DNA of 64,000 nucleotides from Malania oleifera. Taxonomy: Eukaryota > Streptophyta > Magnoliopsida > Santalales > Ximeniaceae. The position numbers and the translations under genes were made by a program. Below, in pieces: positions 1-12,905 of this stretch. How positions within the stretch are numbered: the stretch's first letter is position 1; the number at the start of each line of letters is the position of its first letter. The notes beneath the pieces were generated by a model. It was not told the DNA's origin. It ran no database searches and saw only the letters and a list, made by a program, of their open reading frames with translations. The stretch covers positions 72,404,597 through 72,468,596 of the forward strand of contig NC_080419.1 of the NCBI RefSeq assembly GCF_029873635.1. Reading direction: 5' to 3'.

Positions 1-423
1 AAGGGGTGGATTGTAAAAGTTGGGGTTAGCCCTGTGAATGTGACGTGAGATATTTCCTTGCCCAATAAGGAGAGGATAGTGTAATTGGTGCTACTCCACT
101 CGAATCCTCATTGTTGGTGTAGTTTGAGGATGGGACATAGGCATTGTTGGCCGAACCGTGATAACTTATCCCGTGTCATTCTCTTTCCCTACACTATTCA
201 ATTTTTCGTATTTATTTGTTTATATTTCAATTCCTGTGAATGCTTGGAAAATATTGAGATTGCTTTTATTGTTTAAATATTTGTTCATTTAATTACCTGT
301 GTGATTGAGATTGCATAGAAAGACCCTAGGTTGTGCAATACTAACTGCGATTTGAACCTGACTTAGGTAGAAAATTTTAAAATCTTCAATCCACCCCCTA
401 TTCGGTATACACCAATTCTAACA
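1..423 (+). mobile_element. 3' part of a family A-like LTR (R/U5 end), left side outside the window
   Basis: The piece carries the landmarks of the downstream half of the LTR family that recurs through this window: a stretch near 90-160 with GGTGCTACTCCACTCGAATC and GGCATTGTTGGCCGAACC, a C-run at 392-398, and a terminal TTCTAACA ending at 423. These landmarks occur in the same order in the complete LTRs at 41,048-43,139 and 48,730-50,836. It is cut by the window start, so total length and TSD cannot be read. The small ORF here is not a gene. Orientation is inferred from the order of the landmarks. Confidence 0.7.
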
Positions 424-1346
424 ATTTATTTTCTTCTCATCAATTAAAAAAGTTTAGAAACTTGTATTTATAGGCAAGAAGGTCAACTAGCCGTTTTATG
501 ACCGTTGGGCGTTAAAAGATACTTTATTATTTCAAAACTAGTCGTTTTCTAGTTGTTATGACTTTCTGTTGCGATGTTCGATTTCAAGAACTGAAGGTTC
601 GGTCGCTCAAACCACCTAGAGATGAAAATTATGAAAGTCAGTAGCACTTCGGTTGCCCAAGGCTTGACTTCGGTCACCCAAACCTGTTCGGTCGCCCTAT
701 CATTTTGTTCGGTCGCTTGAACTTTCTTCTGCAAACATCTTTCGGTAATTTGGGTATAAATTTCGCTATAGAACTCCAAAAAGGACGATCTAGGTATCAA
801 AAGAAAGATAATAAAAAATACCACAAATTTTGTGTTAAACATTATTGTAGATGAGAACTTTTTGATAGAGAACATTGCTCATCAATACAACTGTAGAAAA
901 AGAAGTGTATTTGGAGAATCTTGTTTTGGGGTTTTCCATTCCAAAAATGATTTTAACACTTTGAAATAATTTTCGCACATTTATAAAATGATTTTCAATT
1001 GAATATAGAGTGCCTAAGGTCCAACTAAGGTCACCTATGAGTTTCTTCATATTATCAATGATAGTGTACTGACATAGGTCCTATTGGCAAAAAACATGAA
1101 ATAAATTCTTTAAATTCTTCATGCTTGGACTTCATGTGCTCCATGATCATAGTCATAGTCTTCAAGCTTGGCCTTTATATGCTCCATGTTTATAACCATA
1201 TAACATCGTCTTGTGTGCTTCATGGCTTTCCAATTTGCATCTATTATTGTGCTTAATACATTAATCTATGTAAACATACTTAGTAGCATAATTAGATGTC
1301 TTGGTATGTCATTATCAAAATGAGATAAAAATTGAAAAGGCCAACA
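424..1346 (-). mobile_element. 5' (U3) part of an LTR in reverse orientation
   Basis: Read on the minus strand the piece begins TGTTGGCC at 1,346, runs through a U3 region, then an array of TTCGGTCGC-type motifs at about 560-730, an AACGGTCA-like box at 499-508 and a TATA-like CTATAAATA at about 464-475. It stops where the plus-oriented LTR ends at 423. This is the layout of the other LTRs here up to just past the TATA box. I infer an older LTR into which the LTR at 1-423 inserted; the other half would lie left of the window. ORFs at 549-1,050 are chance frames. Confidence 0.6.
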
Positions 1347-2220
1347 TAAAGCATGTGTAGGAAGGATTCCAAAACATAATGGCTACTTTTACAAAATTTA
1401 GATCTACCCTAATATCCAAAAGAGATGCAATCTACCCGTAAGTTTGATGAAATTATTTCCTTCTTTCCTCATCCTAACTGGCTCATATTGCTTTCAACTC
1501 AAATGTTTGATTTAGATGGATGTCCAATTTCACTGCGGCTAGTAATATTGGAGTCAACTACTGGTAAATAATGTCCCCTATCTGGCTCTAAACATCCTTG
1601 GGTGATTTGGTGCTATTGTCTCTAGTTCGACAATTACATTCACTGTAGGTTGGCTATGAAGGATATTTTGCAGTCAAAACTAAGGCAAGTATGTGCTCTT
1701 AATGCAAATGCAACTATAGTGAATATGAAAATATTGAGAGTTAGTAAAAATGAACTATGCAAACAAAATAAAAGAATGATGTATAGACATAAAGGAGAAT
1801 GTTGAAGCTCTAAATACACAAGGTAGCATTATGTGGTTTTACCCTAAGATTGGAACTTCCATCGTTAACCATGTGAGGTTTGATTCTAATTCTAAGGGTG
1901 AAAGGTTCCCAGTCTACTTCTAACTAGCCAGAAGGTGTGTCAGGACTCCAATATCATAGTTGGAACATTTTATGCACCCATTAGGAGATTCTTGCTTCTC
2001 AGGGGGCCAACATTACTTCATTCTGACCTAACCTAAAGGGTACAACCCAGGTGTAGTGCTGGTGAAGTGTGAGAGGAAGCTCACAAAATTGCAAACCCTT
2101 CAATCCTTAAGCACATAAAAAATGACATATACACAAAAAGAACATTCCTATTTTTTTCTTTTTAGGATTGACATGTTGCAGAGTGATATCAACGTTGGTA
2201 CCCGCCAATTGGCAGAAGGT

Positions 2221-2540
2221 GATGGGACTCGAGGATTGGTTTGGATCAATGACATGGTGCGATCCCATCCATTTAGAGAAAACACATATTAAATAACTGA
2301 GATTGCAGCACCTTTTATGGGTGACATCACCCCCAATGAGAACATAAACACAACCATGAGGTAGAAGGTTATTGGGACTTGAGGATTGCTTTGGATCGTT
2401 AACGTGGTGCCATCCCAACTTTTAGAGAAGAGTTGGTAATTGGTTTGGATTGATGATGTGGTACGATCTTAGCCGTTTAAAGAAAACACAATTTTAAATT
2501 GCTGAGATTGCTCTATGTCATATGAGTGACGTCATTTTCT
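2221..2540 (+). repeat. Degenerate three-copy repeat
   Basis: Three imperfect copies start near 2,221, 2,369 and 2,437. Each has a core resembling ATTGGTTTGGAT, then TGGTGCGATC or a variant, then TTTAGAGAA. Copies one and three also share a following CTGAGATTGC and TGACATCA-like segment. Spacing is uneven, so the middle copy is shortened. No function visible. Confidence 0.6.
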
Positions 2541-2624
2541 TGTGTGGATGGTGACATGTGCCCCTTTTTTCCTGTCTTTTCTTGTTTTCCTTTTTTTTTT
2601 TTTATAGAAAAATTAAAACATTAT

Positions 2625-2625
2625 C

Positions 2626-2658
<33 letters not shown>

Positions 2659-2660
2659 TC
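2625..2660. repeat. AT dinucleotide microsatellite
   Basis: A nearly pure TA/AT run interrupted by one C. Confidence 0.9.
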
Positions 2661-5600
2661 TTTTTGTATTTTTTTTAATCTTTTATTTCCTTCGCTTTCT
2701 CTAGTATTCCTGAATCTTCAATTTATTTTTCTCCTTCCTTTCTCTCTCCCCTACTCTCCCTTCCTTTGCTCTCTCTACTTTTATCCATGGCCAACAATCG
2801 CCACCCCAACGACCTCTTTTTCCTTGGGGCATGGGTGGGTTTCTTCCTTGCTCTTCTCTCACTCTTCTTTGATTTCTAACTCTCCTGTATCCCTTTAAAC
2901 CCTTTATATTGGATCATTTTCTCCTGCCACCTCTACTACTTTATGCAATATCTCTTTCTTGCTTTTACCCGACTAATGCTTCGTTGTCAACCACCGGCAT
3001 CCCCAACGGAAGCTACCCTGTGGTAAATCTCTTAATTTTTTCCTTTTTCAGCAGGTTGAACCTCGAGATGATGAGTAGAGAGGCTTGAGTTTTTTACTAA
3101 GATACCCCAAGCTCAAGATCCAAGGCCCCTGAAAGAATAAAACCCCTTTTTATATTTTCCTATAGATTTTTTTTTTCAGTTTCCTAAGTATTTCTCACAA
3201 TCCTTCATAGTTCAAATATGCTCGAGTTAGGTTAACTTGACCTAGTGCGAACGACTCTCAGATTAAGTAGCTTAAGGCTAATGGGCTCATTGTGTTGGAT
3301 CGGCCTAAACTAAACCAAGCCTAATTGGGCCAAGACACGTTAGGGTCAAATATGGCCTAAGTGGGCCTTGTTTTATTAGGCATAATGAGATTGGGCTTTG
3401 CTTGGGTTGATTAATTTCTAGCCCCCTCCCCTATGGGTCTTACAAACTTCTTGTTGAGCCCTAAATGACACTTTTATTTCTTTTGTGTGTGTAAGGGCTC
3501 AAAAAACCAACATGTGAGGCCAAGATGAGGCCCGAGAATAGCTCTTCTTTTTTATTTTTATTTTTTATTTTTTTTGTATTTTTTCTCTTTTTATTGTGTT
3601 TATCATTTTAATAGTGACTCGTATTAATGAAACGATGTATAATTCCTAATGTATGGGCTGACATGACAAGGTGGCGAGGATAGGCAAAATAAAAGATTGT
3701 GCCTAGACAACACACAACTGAAAAAATAGAACAAAAGAACAAAGATGAATATAACTGTTTTGCTACATAAAACACCAGGCAAAATAAGTGTCCACAACGA
3801 CAACAATAATCACCTTTTTTTTTTTTTTTTAATAAAAACTATGCATGAATGTGTGAGATGTATGGGAGTCAAACAATGTATGTACGATATGCAACCATTA
3901 CATTTAGACCTTTAAATCTACAAATGATCTTTACCCAAGTTTGAATTCTACTCCTTCTTACTACTTCATGACATACCACTATGATAAAATGGAAAGAAGC
4001 AACATTTACAAGATATGAATATACAAAAACGAACACCTACTCAAAGAAGAAAGTAAACAAGTAAGGGGTCTACTTAGTGTAGGATAAAGCTTCTGTCCCA
4101 AAAGGTAGGGCCTAAATACATGGGGAACACCTCGAGAGTTCATCATAGGATTGGGATTGTTATAGATCTCTATGTGAAGCACAACCCTAATCCTAAAGAT
4201 AACAAGCTTTTTGAAGCTTCTGCATAACCTAAAGGTTAGCAGAATTCCTATCCTTACCCATTATAGGAAAACTTGGATGGGATACATTCTGGGTGGAAAG
4301 TTTTATATGCTCATCAGAAGACTCATGCCTCTTAAAGACTCATCCTAAAAAAGGATAGCTCGGGAGTATAGCTAGTGAAGTTTGTGAAAAAAAATACTTA
4401 CAAAATTCCAAAACCCTTCAAATCCATAAGCAAACAAGAGAATCATATACATAACTATGCAAAAGTATACAAATTATTTGAGAAGAACAACAAGTCATGA
4501 TCGATCAATGTTACAGTAATCAAACGCTAATCCTTGGCTCAACTCTTAAAAATTTCCCTAGCTAAGTTACCAAGCCATCGCAACATTCCGAAGGGCTGAC
4601 CCCACAACATGGGAATGGGTCCATTTTCTGGAGCACTTTAACTGAGTGACAAGCTCAATATTATGGGATATGGTACTTGACACAATATAAACTGAGAAAT
4701 GGGTTAATATTTAGAATTATGGTCCCCACTAACCTATTTATTCTAGGTCTGATAAATACACCTATTTAATATAATACTAGTTCATTGGTCACCTAAGTAG
4801 AAGGAATCTAGTAGTTAATGGTCTACGCTACCAGATATGGAGTATGATTATGTAAAGGGAAGGTATTGCCACCCCTTTACATCTGTCCAAAGGACGATAC
4901 CTGATTAGCCCAAGATTATCCTCAAAATTAACTAATCAAGACTCATATACTTATATTTTTACTATCATTATTAATCCAATAATATATCGGAAAGCTCCAT
5001 GAAAACAGAAGCCATCCTCACCTCTGGATCTCCAAAGGCATGCAAAGAAACAATTTTTGATGATCCCAATGCTTATTAAGCTTTATTCCAAGTTAGGTGT
5101 TTCCTTTACCTACCCCTTAAATATTGGAGGCTTTGCGAAAAACAAAAGTCGCTTGTCCTTGAGTTCTTAAGGGCATGCAAAATCATAACCTCCAATTTAG
5201 AGGAAGTTTTTATCATACAAAAACACATGCAATAAATAGTGTAGGCATTTATTCAAAGCATGTAAATCACAATTATAAGAAAAGGAAAAGAAAATATAAT
5301 AAATAAAAGATCCCCATTAGTCATATAGTGATGAAATCACTGTCTAAGCACTCCAACACGATTTCAAAGAGTCCATAGTATTGCTCTGAAAGGGGTTGGC
5401 CCTAGAACCCTAAGTTTTTTATAAAAATGTAATGATGGTGATGGCCGTGGTTGATAAATGCATATAAAGAGTTGGTTTTGAAAATGTCAGATTTACAACG
5501 TCTATTTGAAATACCAAAGTTTCATAGAAGGGGATCGGCTTTGCATTGCTGGTATTTGAAAAAGGAAATGAAGCAAGTGAGCTTGAAATTGAGAGAGCGC

Positions 5601-6326
5601 TTAGTTGAAATCTGGTGGTATGCATGAATTTTAAAAGTCTAGAGTTTCATCATTAACATTTTTTATTGTTGCAAAAAAAAAACATAATTTTTTATTTTTT
5701 CATGAATTTTCTATTTTTTTAGTTTTTTTTTTATAAGTGGGATAAAATATAAACTAATACTCATACAATAAAACAATCAATTACACATACTAGTATTTAA
5801 ACATACACATGTACCTAAGAATAATCAATTTCACACATACGCTTACACATATTGATATTTAAACGTATACGCACATATTTGCACATATCTTGTATCCAAT
5901 GCCTTAGTGTTTTGCACTTCTCTTTAGAGTAGCTAGGAGCATTCATATGGAATTCACAGGATACCTTAAGGTGGTGCCACTTAAAATATGGTCATATAGT
6001 CTGTTGTTCACCATGCCAACAACCACCCAGGTCTGATACCGATTGTTGTTCCCAACAACCAGCCCTTAGGAACCAATCATCAGCACCAAATGTGTGCAGC
6101 GGAAGAACTCACACAAACTCTCATGAACAATCAATGGAACAAGCAAGCAAGCACTCAATGATGAACTATACTAAACAAGCAACCACTTAACAAATCAATG
6201 AAAGCAATAACCAAAAACACAAGAATATACATGGTTCGGCAATTTTCCCACGTCTACGAGAGCAACAACTATTTTCCACTATGAATGATGAAGCTTACAA
6301 GCCTAATGAAGCTTGAACTAACCTTT

Positions 6327-7048
6327 TGTTAGCTTTGGTACGATCCCAAGAGTGGGGGTGAATTGGTATTTAAAAATTTATCCCCTAGGTTAATTCACTA
6401 GTAACAGTATTACACAAGCCTAGGGACAATCTATGCAATCAATGAATAAACATACATGTGCAATAATAGTAAGATGCAGAAAGGTAAACAGTACACGCGA
6501 TATGTTAAAGAGGTTCGGCCAAATTGCCTACGTCCTTGCCTTGGCCGACAAGCACAAGGATTCCACTAATGCTCACCTAAAGGGTGGAGCGGCACCGATT
6601 ACAACCTGGTCAATTAGCACAGGGCTGACCTCAACCTTAACCAGGTCAATTAATGGGGCTGACCTCAACCTACATGCCTTAACAGGACGACGCACCTAAC
6701 TTTCCTAACTGGGTCTAAGCCAATCCGAGACTATTCTAGGGCTAGTCTCCCTCTTCAGGCCCATGCCTGAAAATACAACAAATGTGTATATAATTTTACG
6801 TACAAGGAAATGCTTCTTACACTAAGCTGATTATGTACCACTAAGCACAATGTAATTAATACACTACCAAGAGATAAGATTTAATAAGCTCTGTGTAGTT
6901 TGGGTGTCTACTCTCAAATAAATATGTAAATATTTCGATTAGTGCGTGAGAGTGCAAATAATGCTATCTTTATATCACACAATATTTTCAATCATAGTGC
7001 TCAAGTAAAGATGATAACAATATTTCAGATATCTCAAATGGTATTTCG

Positions 7049-7102
<54 letters not shown>

Positions 7103-8642
7103 CTCAAGAGATATTCAGATTTAATTTATAAAGTAATTTGATCTTTGTGTTCAAGAAGATAAAATCAATCAAAGGATATTTCAAAAAAGATCTTTTTGCG
7201 TATGCACAAATATCTCAATAAAATATTTCTCAAAGTAAATTACACGAGATATTTGAAATTGATTTGCAACAATTTATTTCACAAACAAAAAGCAATACAA
7301 ACTCTTGAGTATTGCAATGATGATGCAAAACTCACAGGCTCTACGAAGTTTTCCTATGGAAGACTTATTAATGAAGTCTAATAGGAAAACTTCAAGCTTA
7401 CTCTTTAATAAAAATATATATATTAATCAACTAAAATAGACGAGAGAGTAAGCTAAACTAGATACTCACAATAGCACTCTTACTTAGAAAGATTTGCAAT
7501 AAGGATCAGTAAGAATGGAAAAATGAAGCTTGGATGTGAGAAATAGATCTTTTGAGAATCAGAGGATATTTGCTAATTATTTTTGCTAATATCTTACTAA
7601 TAATTCCAAATGAGGGGGTATATATAGACAACCCCTAAAATATAACCATTAAGGACACATATGGAATAATTAGGAAAGTTTTAATACATTTTAACCAAGT
7701 TAACCCCGTTTAAAAATATTAACTGCGGTAAAAAATGAGGGGTACCCCGAGAGGTCCGGTCGACCAGAACAAGTTCGGTCGACCGAAGTTCTTGAGGTTC
7801 GGTCGACCGGGCAAGAAATGAACTATATGGTCGGTCGACTAGGGGAAGGCAAATTTTTCATTTTGCGCGGTTCGATTGATCAGGGGAAAATGAACTGAGG
7901 GCTCGGTCGACCAAAAGTGGGCGATTTCCCATTTCTCTGAGGTTCAGTCTACCGGGCTATTTTGAACTAGCTGGTTCGGTCGACCAAACCGCTAGAAATT
8001 TTCTCGAGGACCCTTAGTCGACCAGGTAGTTGGAGTACAAAAAGTACTCGGTCAACTAGATGGTCAAAATGTTGACCATAGAAGGTTTCAGTCGACCGGG
8101 GGGTTTTGAACTACATGGTTCGGTCGACTAGGGCCTTGGTCAACTGTTGACCCAAGCCTGTTTTGGTCGACTAGGGCAAAATGAACTGCCATGGCCGATC
8201 GACTGAAAGTGCACCATGTGTGCATTTTGGTCCTGTTATGCATCACACAAACCTTAATCAAGTGTCTAACAAACATATGTGCAAATGTATATGTCCTAAG
8301 GTCAGTTGGGGTCCAAAATTAAGACACCGAAAAAATTCGATATCGGTCGACCTTCGGTAGACCGAAGGGTGTTCCCTAAGGTCCATCTATGGTCTTGAGC
8401 TTATCGATTCTACCATGCAGGTAAGACATTAATTATTACAGACCATATTCTCCTAATTACTATTACAAACCCAAATAATGATTAAATTACAATACAACAT
8501 AAACAGGGTCTTCAGGTCTTCACTTCTTGTGTCGTGTGCGTGCACCATATGATACATTTGATCGGTCCTACATACAAACTCATCAAACCATTAAATACCA
8601 TATTTGTCCTAATCAAAACAGGGTATGACCCATAGGTCAACA
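6327..8642 (-). mobile_element. Family A solo LTR with perfect TSD
   Basis: Plus-strand ends are TGTTAGCTTTGG and GGTCAACA. It is flanked on both sides by CCTTT (6,322-6,326 and 8,643-8,647), a perfect 5 bp TSD. On the minus strand the order is TGTTGACC, an array of GGTCGACCGA-like motifs (about 7,750-8,360), an AACGGTCA-like box, TATATATA (7,619-7,626), then the conserved GGCCAAATTGCCTACGTCC region (read on plus near 6,510-6,535) and the G-run at the end. No internal region or second LTR is present, so it is a solo LTR left by LTR-LTR recombination. A long AT microsatellite enlarges it to 2,316 bp. Confidence 0.9.
7050..7100. repeat. AT microsatellite inside the solo LTR
   Basis: About 50 bases of uninterrupted AT repeat, in the part of the LTR downstream of its TATA box. 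Confidence 0.95.
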
Positions 8643-8987
8643 CCTTTGAATCTTACTTGAAGCTTAATTAATCTAAGGTTATATAATGATGTATATATAA
8701 CCATATAATGCCTATAGAAGAGTTCTAGTAAACCTAAACTACATTTATAGTTATCCCCTAGAGGAAAAACCTCTAGTTAAGCCCAATCTACAAGCCCACC
8801 AATTCAAAATACGTGATCTACGCCGATGGAAATTGTTGACGATTTGACCAACCCTTCAACGGTTTTGTGATGAGCAAGAGTCTTTCTGCGTATTGCCTGA
8901 AACCTCTTCTCATACAATTGTCCCTTGCTTCATGAAGTTCTCTCCGGTATATGTAATCTGCTCTAAATATGAGCCACATCCCCAACA

Positions 8988-8999
8988 ATCTCCACCTTG
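8988..8999 (-). other. Polypurine tract of the minus-strand copia element
   Basis: CAAGGTGGAGAT immediately precedes the LTR start at 8,987 on the minus strand. This is the expected plus-strand primer position for an LTR retrotransposon. Confidence 0.65.
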
Positions 9000-9255
9000 G
9001 CGAATATTCACCACCTTGGAAATCTGAAAGCATAAGCACTACCCCACCCAAGCCTATAGATCGGGACCCGCCTCCCCTCTAATACTTGGAGACGTAAACC
9101 AAGTCCAAGCAATGCTTGAACTTGACTATGGTAATAGAAACTTCACCTAGCTGAACACCCAGCTCCTTGAATGATCCTCTAAACTACAATGCCACCTTGG
9201 TAGCCTCTGCCTCTGCCAAGAACTCTTATCCAATTGTAACCAACACACTTTGAGA

Positions 9256-11248
9256 CTATACCCCAAACTTTTGACAATTAGGCCTTCCCACAATGTACCC
9301 CTTTGTAAGCCTGCTGTCTTCCAAGTCCCTTATGTAGTCTCCATCTACGAACCTCATAACTGATGGATCCTTATGTTGCCTACTGAAGTACCCAACTGCA
9401 CTGGCGTAGGAATCCTTTGACATGACCCGAACATCACCGTTCATCCCTGAGTACTGAGCGGCAGACTGTTTACTTAGATTTGCCAATGGTGTACCAGTGA
9501 CCAGTTTAACACTAACCATGCTAAACCTCACCAACACCTGATCCCAAAAATCACCCTGAGATAATCAAAATCTCCTTGTAGTTTTGTCCAAACAGATGCT
9601 CTGAGATAACACTAATCTCCTCGCAGTTACAAAGTCACCCTAAGATAATCTCAACCTCTCTGTAACTTTACTCTTGTGAATCTCCAACCCAAGAACACTA
9701 TTGACAGCACTCAAAACTTTCATGTCAACTTCCTTTCTCATTAGAGTCCTCAACTGATTTACCTCAATTAGAACCTTTCCAACAATAGACATGTCACTCA
9801 CATAAACCATAGAATACTTGCCAGCTTGCAGCCTATCTCCCTCTCCCCCTTTGGGAGCACCACCAACCCCAACGTCTGATTTTTATATAGTACCTCCATC
9901 TCCTCTACCATGGAACCTATCCACCTACCCTCTTTCTAGTCATGCACTGCTTCCTGAAAGGTAGTAGATCCATCCTAGTAGTAATGGTTGCATAAGACTT
10001 CAGATCACACTTAGGGAGTGGCCTGATAGTGCCTCTGAGCCTATTGTGATCTTGCTGGTCTCTTGAGCTCGAACTCCCTACTTCATGACCAATGTCATTT
10101 CTGCCCTGAATCTAAAACTCCACCTGCATCAAAATCTACTTTCTGTTCCAGTTTAACCTGGGATATCACAAGTTTCCTAAGTTAAAATTCCCTACACACC
10201 TGCCCTGAGTCTCCAACTCCACCTGCTCAACATGTTCATTGCTGCTATTGCAACTTTCTAGCACCATTTTCTCTTCATCTACCTAAGTATGCTTTCCCAT
10301 GGCTTTAACTCCTAAAATCATGTCTCCACCAATCACCACCTTGTTTTCCATGAGATCACCCAACTTGAACCCATCTTTCTTATATATAAGAAAGATGCAC
10401 TGTTCGGACATCACACCAAACCTAGATCCCACCTCACTATAAACGTGCATAGTTGGACCTCCAAAGTCTACCACATGACCAATCCAAGCCTCTCCTACAA
10501 CTCTCCCATATAGTAATACCTTTGGTGATGGTTTAAATGATAAACACGCCATACTCGCTGACATCACATAGAAGTCCCTTGCAAGCTCTGCATACACCAT
10601 GCCCTGCTCACAAAGCTCCTTGAACGCTAGCATACTTAGAACTAATATATGATCTGTGGAACTCTCACCTGGTCTAGTACTCCACCTCAGCCATAAGTTA
10701 CACCTACAAACAACTCCAACTTGTGGTGCTGCATGAGACTCCCCTAGACCTTTCGTAATAACCTCATGAAATACCCATGTCCAACCCGTGATGCTGCCCT
10801 CACCGGTCCCCAAACATCCACACCAATATTTTTTTTTTAAAGAGCAGGTAGCCACCGTTATGTGTGTGGTTACATTACACAAAACGACATTACTTAACTT
10901 AGAACTCTCAGGTATAGCTCCATGTATAACTGTATTACCCTGCAAATCATAGAGATTCCCCGCTATCCTCTTCCCCTTCATCACCATCAATATGCCATCA
11001 CTCACCATCATCGTTTCACATTTGGACTTGTAACTATACCCGTTACAATCCAAAGCACCCAATGATATCATGTTCTTCCGCAAATCGGGTACATGCCTTA
11101 CCCCACACAACGTCCTTACCACACCATTATACATATTGATCCTAATATCGCCCATTTCGACAATGTTGCAAACCCCACCATCTCCCATTAGAACAAAACC
11201 AAGACTCATCAATCTGTAAGTGGTGAACCCGACTTTGTAGGACATCAT
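9256..11248 (-). pseudogene. Copia pol remnant (protease end/pre-integrase, integrase C-terminus, RNase H fragments)
   Basis: The long minus-strand frame 10,283-11,248 begins with a segment containing VVRTLCGVRHVPDLRKNMIS, which matches the region between protease and integrase of Ty1/copia polyproteins. Its later part (EAWIGHVVDF, EQCIFLIYKKDG) resembles the end of copia integrase, but the catalytic core between them is not readable. A second frame at 9,256-9,537 has a junction typical of a deleted RT/RNase H: a PLAN/SYASAVG segment followed directly by FVDGDYIRDLEDSRLTKGY. Between 9,540 and 10,280 coding traces are too decayed to read. It lies just upstream of the LTR ending at 8,987, so it is the body of the same element. 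No gag is present. Confidence 0.75.
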
Positions 11249-11261
11249 GTGAAAAAAAAAT

Positions 11262-11964
11262 TGTTAGTTTTGGCGTAACCCCAAGAAGGGGGTGAATTGG
11301 GTATTTAAAATTTATCGCCTAGGTCTACTGGTTTTAACAATAGTATAACACAGCCTAGGGTCAATCTATGCAACTTAAAAATTAAACAGACACGTGTAAA
11401 AAAGTAAAGTGCGGAAAATGAAACAATACACGCAATATGTTATTGGGGTTCAGCCAAATTGCCTACGTCCCCGCCTTGGCTACACTAGCACTAGGATTCC
11501 ACTACTGCTCACTTAACAGGTGAAGCAGCATCGGTTACAACCAGGTCAATGCAAGGGGCTGACCTCAACCAACATGTCTTACCAAGATGGCGCACCTAGC
11601 TTTCTTAACCGGATCTAAGCCAGTCTGGGACTATTCAACAGGGCTAGTCTCCCTCTTCAGGCCCACGCCTGGAATACAACAAATGATATGAAATTTTGTA
11701 TACAGAAATGCGCTTCTTCACAAGCAGATATGTACACCAGTATAATTCAAGAAATATTGCAAGCACGTATGATATGTAAATATACTCAGTGCTTTAATGT
11801 GTGCTGAACACTTAATCAAGTATGATAATCAATCAAGATCTAGAGTGTGTATCTAAGAAAGATTTGAAACACTATATTTGAATATCACAATATCATATTA
11901 AAGTTTCAAATATGCTAGCTAGTTGATTCAAACAAACTCAACAAGATATTATTAATGTACTAAG
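11262..11964 (-). mobile_element. Family A LTR fragment (R/U5 end only)
   Basis: Plus strand begins TGTTAGTTTTGG, then AACCCCAAGAAGGGGGTG and the conserved GCCAAATTGCCTACGTCCCC block near 11,453-11,472, as in complete family A LTRs. It stops at 11,964 where the Tat-like LTR begins. The U3 half with the GGTCGACC motifs is not found downstream, so it was lost or is outside the window. Confidence 0.75.
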
Positions 11965-12017
11965 TGTAGACACCCTATTTTTGTCCTACCCAAATAGAAC
12001 ATGGGGTCCCCTCTTAT

Positions 12018-12042
12018 TATTTTCATTATTATTATTATTACC

Positions 12043-12126
<84 letters not shown>
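12018..12126 (+). repeat. TTA/ATT trinucleotide array 1
   Basis: Nearly pure ATT repeat in the U3 of the Tat-like LTR; less regular TTA-rich sequence continues to about 12,800. Confidence 0.95.
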
Positions 12127-12127
<1 letters not shown>

Positions 12128-12416
12128 TTTCTTATAATAATTTTTTATTTATTATTATTACTAGTAGTATTATTAGTAATACTTTACTACTATTATTTTG
12201 GATATGTTTATTATTATTATTATTATTATTATTTTATTATTATCATTTTCCTATATTATTAGTACTTTACTATTCTTTTGCTAGTATTTTTATTATCATT
12301 ATTATTGTTATTATTATTTTATTATTATTATTACTAGTACTTTTATTATCTTTATTTTATTTTTACTTTACTATAATTATTTTTATTTTTCATTTATTTT
12401 ATTGTTTTTGATATAT

Positions 12417-12458
12417 TATTATTATTATCATTATTATTATTATTACTACTACTACTAC

Positions 12459-12535
<77 letters not shown>

Positions 12536-12536
12536 G
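12417..12536 (+). repeat. TTA/ATT trinucleotide array 2
   Basis: Second long ATT array, with a short ACT sub-array at 12,445-12,460. Confidence 0.95.
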
Positions 12537-12896
12537 CATTAGTATCTTATTTTGGCTATTATTATTTTTATTATTTTTAGTAATGTTATTATTATTATTA
12601 TTTATTACTTTTAATATTAGTATTATTACTTTATTTTTATTAATATTATTATTATTATTTTACCAATAGTATCTTAATTTTTATTCTTACTATAATTATT
12701 TATTATTATTTACTATTAGTAGTATTATTATTATTATTATTACCTTATTGATACTAATATTATTATGATAATTATTATTATTATTATTTCCATTTTCATT
12801 ATTACCATAAGAATAAAAGTATAAAAGAAAAAAGAAAAAAGAAAAATAAAATCAAAGAAAGGAAGTTTTTTTTATTAGGGTTTTCAATTTTTTTTT

Positions 12897-12905
12897 ATAT
12901 AAGGA
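12897..12905 (+). promoter_or_regulatory. Candidate TATA box of the Tat-like LTR
   Basis: TATATAAGG follows a T-run and precedes the pyrimidine-rich leader. Position and context fit a pol II start around 12,930. Inferred only from sequence. Confidence 0.5.

Larger units (their letters stand above)
1347..6001. repeat. Unclassified, probably transposon-derived sequence without a recognisable gene
   Basis: No coding frame longer than about 100 residues and no protein family I recognise. Inside are an AT microsatellite, a degenerate repeat at 2,221-2,540 and T/A homopolymers. Parts resemble other stretches in the window: about 1,850-2,130 is similar to 4,130-4,460, and 5,390-5,600 is similar to 22,358-22,530. 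This suggests decayed copies of an unidentified dispersed repeat. A pyrimidine-rich stretch at 2,690-2,960 shows no clear gene. Confidence 0.4.
6002..8987 (-). mobile_element. 3' LTR of a minus-strand copia element, split by a solo LTR
   Basis: On the minus strand the LTR begins TGTTGGGGATGTGG at 8,987, directly after a purine tract (AAGGTGGAGAT), and ends GGTGAACAACA at 6,002. The end matches the LTR end at 19,386, which is followed by a copia primer site, so both belong to one family. A family A solo LTR (6,327-8,642) lies inside; without it and one TSD copy the LTR is about 665 bp. The downstream half has TTGCCGAACC, a motif shared with other copia LTRs here. Confidence 0.75.

Noticed and set aside
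12001-12411. 136-codon frame rich in Leu (and a 93-codon Tyr-rich frame)
   Set aside because: Direct translation of TTA repeats in an LTR; no domain.
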